From Clostridiales bacterium (GTDB lineage: Bacteria > Bacillota > Clostridia > Oscillospirales > Oscillospiraceae), in contig CP107216.1 in NCBI GenBank assembly GCA_025757645.1, positions 2,201,001-2,265,000 on the forward strand: a stretch of 64,000 bases of DNA, in the 5' to 3' direction. The translations under genes were made by a program, and so were the position numbers. Of the stretch, positions 59,121-64,000 are shown piece by piece. The notes under the pieces are model-generated. The model did no database searches, was not told the origin of the DNA, and was given only the letters and a program-made list of their open reading frames with translations. Each line of letters begins with the position of its first letter. Position 1 is the first letter of the stretch.

Positions 59121-61886
59121 TCAGGCGTTGACCACGTGCTCGGCGTAGCTTCTGAGGATCTTGGCGACCTGCGCGCGAGAAGCGCTGCCCTGCGGGTCGA
59201 GGATCGTCCGTCCGCCGTACACCGTGCCGTTGATAAGGCCGGCTGCATTGGCCCACGAGAGCGCATCCTGCGCCCAGCCGGACACGCTGCCGGCGTCCGG
59301 GAACGCCGAGAGATCGGCGCGCGCGCCCACGTCATAGCCGCGGCTGTGTGCGTAGTTGAAGAGGATCACGGCCGTCTGCTCGCGCGTGACGTTGCTGTTG
59401 GGAGCAAAGCAGCCGCCGCCGATGCCGGAGACCACGCCGTTTTCCGCCGCCCAGGTGACGGCGTCCGTGTACCATGTGCCGCCCGGCACATCGGAAAACG
59501 TGTTGACGCCCTTCGGCGCGGGCGCGCCCGCGAGCCGCCACAGCACGGTCACGAGCATGGCGCGGGACATGACCGCGTTCGGGGCAAACGTCGTGGGAGA
59601 CGTGCCGTCGAAGAGGCCGTTGTTGTAGGCATAGGCCGCCGCGCCGTAGTACCAGCTGCCGGCGGGCACATCCGTGAACGGGAAGCGCGCGATGGCCGTC
59701 ACGCCGGAGACAACATCAAAGGTATAGGTCTGCTGCTGCGCATCCCACGCACCGCCGACGGCCGAGATGGCGCCGTCCTCGGCAAGGCTCCACGCGGTGA
59801 GCGCATCCGCTGCACGCACCGGAATGCTGGCGCGCACGCTGCCGGCGGGGTAGCTTTCCGCCGCGCCGTCAACGATGACGGAGGCATTGGCAAGCGTCGC
59901 CGTAGCGGCCTGCGTGCCGAGGGCACGCTGCTGCGCAGCGTTGAGCGACGCTCCCGTGAGCGAGACGGCCACGTCCTTGTGCAGGTCAAGCGCCGCGAGC
60001 GCGTCGCTATCCAGCGTAACGGTGCCGGCTGCGAGCTGCACCTGCAGGGCCGCAACACCCGCGCTGCGCGCATTGGCGATCGAGCGGCCGGCCAGGATGA
60101 CCGTGTCGGCCACGGGATCTGTGGCGTTGACCGTCACGGTCGCGCCGGACTGCGCATTGGTGGCCGCACGGAGCTGGCGGCTGGTGAGGAACACCGTCGC
60201 GGTGCTGCCCTGTACGTACGCCTGCGTAACGGCGGCGCTGCTGCCGGTGACCGGCAGGAGACGCACCTGCGCACTGCTGCCCTCGAGCAGGATGGTCTTG
60301 TCATTGTCGTCGGGGCAGTTGTTGTCCACGCTCATGGAGACGACGATCTTCACGAGCAGGTCGTTGAGCTGGCTCTTGAGATAGCGGGTGAACAGGCCCT
60401 GGAACTTCGTGAAGAGCACGCTGCCGCGGCCGAACGCATCTCTGGCAACGATGTTGAGCACCTGATCGAGCAGCGCGCCGCTCTTGAGCTGGTCGACGCC
60501 GGACTGCACCCAAGCGGGATAATTGCCGTCGTCCTCACCGGCGAGGTTGCACTGATAGATCCAGTTGGCAAAGTCGAGCAGGTCCTTGCCGTCCGCGATC
60601 GGGACGGCGGCCACGTCGTCAATGATTTGGTCGATGTTCGCCACGATCTTCGTGACCGGCCAGGTGTCATTCGGCAGATACTTGCCGAAGAAGGACTTGA
60701 CGAAGTCGCCCGCGACCGTCTTGAGCATATCGGTCGAGAAGCCGAATTCCCGGGCATACTCGGTCAGGTCATCGATCACATGCGCAGTACCCGTGGCGGG
60801 ATCTGTGTAATGGATGGGGCCGGTATGCGTCTTGGTGCTCACGCTCATGTAGGTGCTCGTCTCACCGCCGACGGTACTGCGGCGCAGATCGACAAAGCGG
60901 ACCGGGCACGGATACGTCAGCGCAGAGCCGGTCTCGATGTCATAGAAGGTGTTGCCGGCCTTCGTGGTCATGGCAGCGATGTCGACCGCGTGCATATGAC
61001 CGGTGAAGACGACGCTCATGCCGGCATCGGCATACTCCTGCGCGATGCGCTCATAGCCGTTGACGAGGTACATGGGCAGGATGGTGGGCTCGACATCGAA
61101 GTGCGGCACCAGACCGTGGTGCTCCAGACCGATGACAAGGTCGCCGCGTGCCTTGGCGGCGGCAGTCTGCTCGATGACCCATTTTTCCAGATCGGCGCTG
61201 ATAGCGCCGCTCGTCTCATGCTCATCCGTGCCGTTGGAGGTGTTCTCCTTGCTGTAGCGGCAGGTGTCCATGGCGATAATGGTCAGCCCCTCGACCGGTC
61301 GCGCAACATAGGACAGGCCGCCGGCCTCATTGCCCGCGGCCGGGGTGAAGGTCGCGATGACGGTCGGATCGGAGTAGACAAAATCGTAGATACGCTTGAA
61401 GTCCTCCGGGTGCGTGCGCGTGGCAGGCACGGCCTTACCGTCGGGGGTGTTGAAGTTCTTGGCATTGTAATTGCGGATGTCATGGTTGCCGTTGATGACA
61501 TAGATCTTCAGCCCCGGAATATCCTGCTGCAGCTGCTGCAGCTGCTTTGCCAGCGCCGCGTGGCACTCCTGCTCGCCGTCCTTGGTCAGGTCGCCGGACA
61601 CGAGAAGGATGTCGGGCTTGTCCGCGCGGACTTGCTCAAACTTTTCGTACAGGATTGCGGAGCTCTCCTTGAGCAGCTTGCGGTCGCTGTTGAGTGCATG
61701 CTCAAAGTCCGCCGTGTCTGCAATCATATCCGGCGAGAGATAATGCAGGTCGGACATGACGGCGATCCTCAGGTTCATGTCCTGCGGCTTGTCCGCCGCA
61801 AGAGCCGGAACCGTCAGTGTGAAGACAAGGACTACCGCCAGCAGCAGCGACAGCAGTCTGCTTCCATTGTGCATTCTGGTTTTCAT
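59121..61886 (-). CDS. SLH-anchored secreted metallophosphoesterase
   Basis: A 921-residue exported protein. The signal peptide ends ALAAD at about 30. A calcineurin-type phosphoesterase (about 38-400) has the metal motifs SDLHYL, GDLTKDGE, NGNHD, LEHHGL and TGHMHAVD. A middle region of unclear fold and a beta-rich segment follow. Three SLH domains lie at about 735-918. It would hydrolyse phosphate esters while held to the cell wall. ATG 61886 is 5 bases behind GGAGG. TTTTACA repeats upstream match those of pstS, so it may be induced by low phosphate. Confidence 0.88.
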   Translation of the reverse strand: MKTRMHNGSRLLSLLLAVVLVFTLTVPALAADKPQDMNLRIAVMSDLHYLSPDMIADTADFEHALNSDRKLLKESSAILYEKFEQVRADKPDILLVSGDLTKDGEQECHAALAKQLQQLQQDIPGLKIYVINGNHDIRNYNAKNFNTPDGKAVPATRTHPEDFKRIYDFVYSDPTVIATFTPAAGNEAGGLSYVARPVEGLTIIAMDTCRYSKENTSNGTDEHETSGAISADLEKWVIEQTAAAKARGDLVIGLEHHGLVPHFDVEPTILPMYLVNGYERIAQEYADAGMSVVFTGHMHAVDIAAMTTKAGNTFYDIETGSALTYPCPVRFVDLRRSTVGGETSTYMSVSTKTHTGPIHYTDPATGTAHVIDDLTEYAREFGFSTDMLKTVAGDFVKSFFGKYLPNDTWPVTKIVANIDQIIDDVAAVPIADGKDLLDFANWIYQCNLAGEDDGNYPAWVQSGVDQLKSGALLDQVLNIVARDAFGRGSVLFTKFQGLFTRYLKSQLNDLLVKIVVSMSVDNNCPDDNDKTILLEGSSAQVRLLPVTGSSAAVTQAYVQGSTATVFLTSRQLRAATNAQSGATVTVNATDPVADTVILAGRSIANARSAGVAALQVQLAAGTVTLDSDALAALDLHKDVAVSLTGASLNAAQQRALGTQAATATLANASVIVDGAAESYPAGSVRASIPVRAADALTAWSLAEDGAISAVGGAWDAQQQTYTFDVVSGVTAIARFPFTDVPAGSWYYGAAAYAYNNGLFDGTSPTTFAPNAVMSRAMLVTVLWRLAGAPAPKGVNTFSDVPGGTWYTDAVTWAAENGVVSGIGGGCFAPNSNVTREQTAVILFNYAHSRGYDVGARADLSAFPDAGSVSGWAQDALSWANAAGLINGTVYGGRTILDPQGSASRAQVAKILRSYAEHVVNA

Positions 61887-61960
61887 TTCTTCCTCCTGTT
61901 TTTTAGATTCCTACAACATTGCACGGCCCCCTGCCGCACAACTGTATTCCTTCCTCACCG

Positions 61961-61990
61961 TGTAAAATCTGCAGCCGCCCTTGTGTAAAA
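61961..61990 (-). promoter_or_regulatory. TTTTACA pair upstream of the SLH-phosphoesterase
   Basis: Minus strand TTTTACA at 61990-61984 and 61967-61961, 23 bases apart, the same step as one pair in the pstS region. Candidate Pho site; the core promoter is not clear. Confidence 0.45.
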
Positions 61991-62018
61991 GCAGTTATAA
62001 CACGGCATTTTAACTGTA

Positions 62019-62114
62019 TCATGCCGGAGGCCCGATTGCAACCAAAATACAGCAGCAAATGCGAAAAAGCGCGGGCGGCAGCAGGCGGGACCCGATGCGT
62101 TTGGAATGGTTCAT
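62019..62114 (-). pseudogene. Short ORF resembling a decayed copy of the phosphoesterase signal peptide
   Basis: ATG 62114 preceded by ACAGGAGGAAGAG, then 31 codons including GSRLLPPALFRICCCILVA and a stop. The functional gene 200 bases downstream has the same ribosome site (ACAGGAGGAAGAA) and begins with HNGSRLLSLLLAVVLV. The likeness of site, GSRLL and hydrophobic run suggests a degenerate duplicate of the gene's beginning. It could also be a leader ORF. Confidence 0.35.
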
Positions 62115-62180
62115 CTCTTCCTCCTGTAACATTCAAGATTTTGGCTCTTACAAGCTCACGTTTCTGTTTTACACAGCGCG

Positions 62181-62209
62181 TGTAAAGTCTAAAACCGCAG
62201 CCATGTAAA
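62181..62209 (-). repeat. CTTTACA pair upstream of the decayed copy
   Basis: Minus strand CTTTACA at 62209-62203 and 62187-62181, 22 bases apart, in the same position relative to the decayed ORF as the TTTTACA pair is to the real gene. Confidence 0.4.
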
Positions 62210-62250
62210 GTTCCCGTGCCGCAAAGCGGTGAAGATTTTACATTCCTGCC

Positions 62251-62279
62251 TTGACAAGCCGGCGGTTTCGTCCTATCAT
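62251..62279 (+). promoter_or_regulatory. Promoter of the thiM-thiE operon
   Basis: TTGACA (62251-62256), 17-base spacer, TATCAT (62274-62279), directly before the TPP riboswitch. Confidence 0.85.
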
Positions 62280-62287
62280 GAAGTGAA

Positions 62288-62372
62288 CAAACACGGGGAG
62301 CCGCTCGGCTGAGAGTAAGCATCCGCTTAGACCCGCATACCTGATTTGGACAATGCCAACGTAGGGATTCAT
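62288..62372 (+). promoter_or_regulatory. TPP riboswitch (THI element)
   Basis: Contains the conserved ACGGGGAGCC, GGCTGAGA, GACCC, ACCTGATTTGGA and AATGCCAACGTAGGGA segments in order. Thiamine pyrophosphate binding would promote the terminator that follows and shut off thiM and thiE. Confidence 0.97.
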
Positions 62373-62385
62373 ACTGCCGGACCGC

Positions 62386-62421
62386 AACAGCAGCACTCTT
62401 TACGGGCGCCGCTGTTTTTTT
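62386..62421 (+). terminator. Riboswitch terminator before thiM
   Basis: Arms AACAGC (62386-62391) and GCTGTT (62411-62416) plus two inner pairs, followed by T7. The stem is rather short but fits the expression platform of the TPP switch. Confidence 0.65.
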
Positions 62422-62454
62422 CGTGCAGATCACCCGGGAAAGGAGTCATGATTT

Positions 62455-63285
62455 ATGCAACAAGTGCTCAAGACCATGCTGGAAAACGTGCGCGCGAAAA
62501 CGCCGCTCGTGCACAACATCACCAATTACGTCACCGTCAACGACGTGGCAAACGTTCTGCTGGCGGCCGGCGGCTCGCCGATCATGTCCGACGATGCCGA
62601 CGATGTCGAGGACATCACGAGCATCTGCGGCGGGCTGAACATCAACATCGGCACGCTCAACAAAAACACCATCCCGTCGATGTTCCTCGCCGGGAAGAAG
62701 GCAAACGAGCTGGGCCACATCGTCCTGCTCGACCCCGTGGGCGCGGGCGCGAGCCGTCTGCGCACCGACACGGCCAACCGTCTCATGCAGGAGGTGCGCT
62801 TTGACGCCGTGCGCGGCAACATCTCCGAGATCAAGACCCTCTGCACCGGCAGCGGCAGCACCAAGGGCGTGGACGCTGACGCGGTCGACGCCGTGACGGA
62901 GGCGAATCTCGACGACGGCGTGCAGCTCGTCAAGACCTTCGCGCAGCGGGCCGGCTGCATCGTCGCCGTGACCGGCGCGATCGACCTCGTGAGCGACGGC
63001 GAGCGCTGCTGGTGCATCCGCAATGGCCGCGCGGAGATGAGCCGCATCACCGGCACGGGCTGCCAGCTCTCGGCGCTGATGACGGCGTTTCTGGTCGCCA
63101 ATCCCGACCACAAGCTCGACGCCGCGGCGGCCGCCGTGTGCATGATGGGGCTCGCAGGCGAGATCGGCTGGGCCAACATGCAGCCCGGCGACGGCAACAG
63201 CACCTACCGCAACCGCATCATCGACGCGATTTTCAACATGACCGGCGACGCGCTGGAGAAGGGAGCCAAATATGAACTGCGATAA
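62455..63285 (+). CDS. thiM: Hydroxyethylthiazole kinase
   Basis: A 276-residue kinase. TPLVHNITNYVTVNDVANVLLAAGGSPIM is the family signature. LLDPVGAGAS, RGNISEI and the catalytic GTGCQLSALMTAFL follow. It salvages the thiazole moiety of thiamine. AAAGGAG lies about 9 bases before the ATG. It overlaps thiE by 14 bases. Confidence 0.97.
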   Translation: MQQVLKTMLENVRAKTPLVHNITNYVTVNDVANVLLAAGGSPIMSDDADDVEDITSICGGLNINIGTLNKNTIPSMFLAGKKANELGHIVLLDPVGAGASRLRTDTANRLMQEVRFDAVRGNISEIKTLCTGSGSTKGVDADAVDAVTEANLDDGVQLVKTFAQRAGCIVAVTGAIDLVSDGERCWCIRNGRAEMSRITGTGCQLSALMTAFLVANPDHKLDAAAAAVCMMGLAGEIGWANMQPGDGNSTYRNRIIDAIFNMTGDALEKGAKYELR

Positions 63286-63913
63286 CGCATCTCTGCTGCT
63301 CTACGCCGTGACCGACCGCTCGTGGCTGCACGGCCAGACGCTCTATGAACAGGCTGAGCAGGCGCTGCAGGGCGGCGCAACGTTTTTGCAGCTGCGCGAG
63401 AAGGAACTCGACGAGGCGCATTTTCAAGAGGAGGCCATCGCGCTCAAGGCGCTGTGCAAACAGTACGGCGTGCCGTTCGTGCTCGATGACAACGTGGCGC
63501 TCGCCGTGGCCACGGACGCCGACGGCGTGCACGTCGGCCAGAGCGACATGGCGGCCGGCAAGGTGCGCGAGCTCATCGGCCCGGACAAGATCCTCGGCGT
63601 GTCGGCCCAGACGGTGGAAGAAGCGCTGCTGGCCGAGCGCGAGGGCGCGGACTATCTCGGCGTGGGTGCCGTGTTCCCGACCGGGACGAAGGCCGACGCC
63701 AACGCCGTGAGCTATGATACCCTGCGCGAGATCTGTGCGGCCGTGTCCATCCCGGTCATCGCCATCGGCGGCATCACGAAGGACAATGTCGCCCGGCTCT
63801 CCGGCAGCGGCATTGTCGGCGTCGCCGTCGTGAGTGCGATCTTCGCGCAGCCGGACATTCCCGCCGCCACGCGCGCGCTCAAAGCCGCCGTGCGCACGGC
63901 GCTGGACCTGTAA
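63272..63913 (+). CDS. thiE: Thiamine-phosphate synthase
   Basis: A 213-residue TIM-barrel enzyme. QGGATFLQLREKELDE, VLDDNVALAVATDADGVHVGQSDM, and GVGAVFPTGTKADAN with the phosphate-binding loops IAIGGITKDN and SGIVGVAVVSAI are present. It joins HMP-PP and HET-P into thiamine phosphate. It is co-translated with thiM. No terminator is visible in the 87 bases left in the window, so the operon may continue (for example thiD). Confidence 0.97.
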   Translation: MNCDNASLLLYAVTDRSWLHGQTLYEQAEQALQGGATFLQLREKELDEAHFQEEAIALKALCKQYGVPFVLDDNVALAVATDADGVHVGQSDMAAGKVRELIGPDKILGVSAQTVEEALLAEREGADYLGVGAVFPTGTKADANAVSYDTLREICAAVSIPVIAIGGITKDNVARLSGSGIVGVAVVSAIFAQPDIPAATRALKAAVRTALDL

Positions 63914-64000
63914 CTCCCTGCGCGCGGGCGCAGACAAACATACAAACAGCGGCAGATTGGGGGCACCACTTTCCGTCGCTCAATAAAATTGATGCTGAAA

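Noticed and set aside
58905..61988. 1027-codon open frame on the plus strand
   Set aside because: It is antisense to the SLH-phosphoesterase and begins inside the leader-peptide region. Composition is His/Arg/Gly-rich, without domains.

Overview
The window is one continuous stretch of a GC-rich, densely packed, endospore-forming Firmicute chromosome. The best fit is a gut clostridium of the Oscillospiraceae/Ruminococcaceae type. Evidence: sporulation genes (yqfC, yqfD, ylbJ-like, cotF-like) lie among typical Firmicute housekeeping genes. There are S-layer-homology (SLH) surface proteins, a CD1871A-type CXXC protein, a one-piece tmRNA, TTGACA/TATAAT promoters, strong GGAGG ribosome sites and intrinsic terminators. 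I see no phage, transposase or CRISPR array. The region looks like core genome with some accessory surface and signalling genes.

Layout. 1-3.5 kb: era (cut by the window edge), ybeY, phoH, yqfD, yqfC, all minus. 3.6-5.7 kb: ylbJ-like membrane protein and a split chromate transporter pair. 5.8-11.1 kb: minus-strand run of nudix, murA, walJ-like, rlmH, DUF2007-like and a phosphohexomutase. 11.3-13.3 kb: short MecA-like protein, smpB, cyclophilin and tmRNA, so trans-translation RNA and protein sit together. 13.5-16.4 kb: MBOAT/SGNH pair for acylation of a surface polymer. 16.5-19.4 kb: YbaK-like pseudogene and the feo iron operon. 19.4-27.6 kb: a large CotH/SLH surface protein, a two-component system with a third membrane-anchored gene, a racemase-like protein and a lipoprotein. 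27.6-29.7 kb: tandem glycine riboswitch driving a TRIC/glycine-transporter gene, then an rRNA uracil methyltransferase. 29.8-31.9 kb: divergent LysR/YeiH pair. 32.1-36.1 kb: a two-component system divergent from a CXXC protein, a 4Fe-4S membrane protein and a TlpA-like lipoprotein, which looks like a membrane redox relay. 36.2-38.6 kb: PLP lyase, DUF1810, nudix and HMA protein. 38.7-45.1 kb: full phosphate operon pstSCAB-phoU-phoP-phoR. 45.4-48.8 kb: FecCD-type metal ABC transporter with FmdE. 49.1-50.5 kb: SpoU methyltransferase and CotF. 50.5-58.7 kb: an eight-gene aromatic amino-acid operon. 59.1-61.9 kb: SLH-anchored metallophosphoesterase. 62.2-63.9 kb: TPP riboswitch with thiM and thiE.

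Main points. (1) The aromatic operon starts with a 17-residue leader peptide packed with Tyr and Phe, followed by mutually exclusive hairpins ending in a terminator. This is a ribosome-mediated attenuator readable directly in the sequence. (2) TTTTACA direct repeats lie upstream of both pstS and the SLH-phosphoesterase, which suggests that the surface phosphatase is a Pho-regulon member. Upstream of it lies what may be a decayed duplicate of its own promoter and signal peptide. (3) Triplets of GATGCC-like repeats at 11-bp spacing flank the two-component operon at 23-26 kb. (4) A multi-hairpin dispersed repeat occurs twice in opposite orientations at gene ends. (5) The racemase-like protein lacks both catalytic cysteines of its family. 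All calls come from reading the sequence and knowledge of the families; no database search was run.
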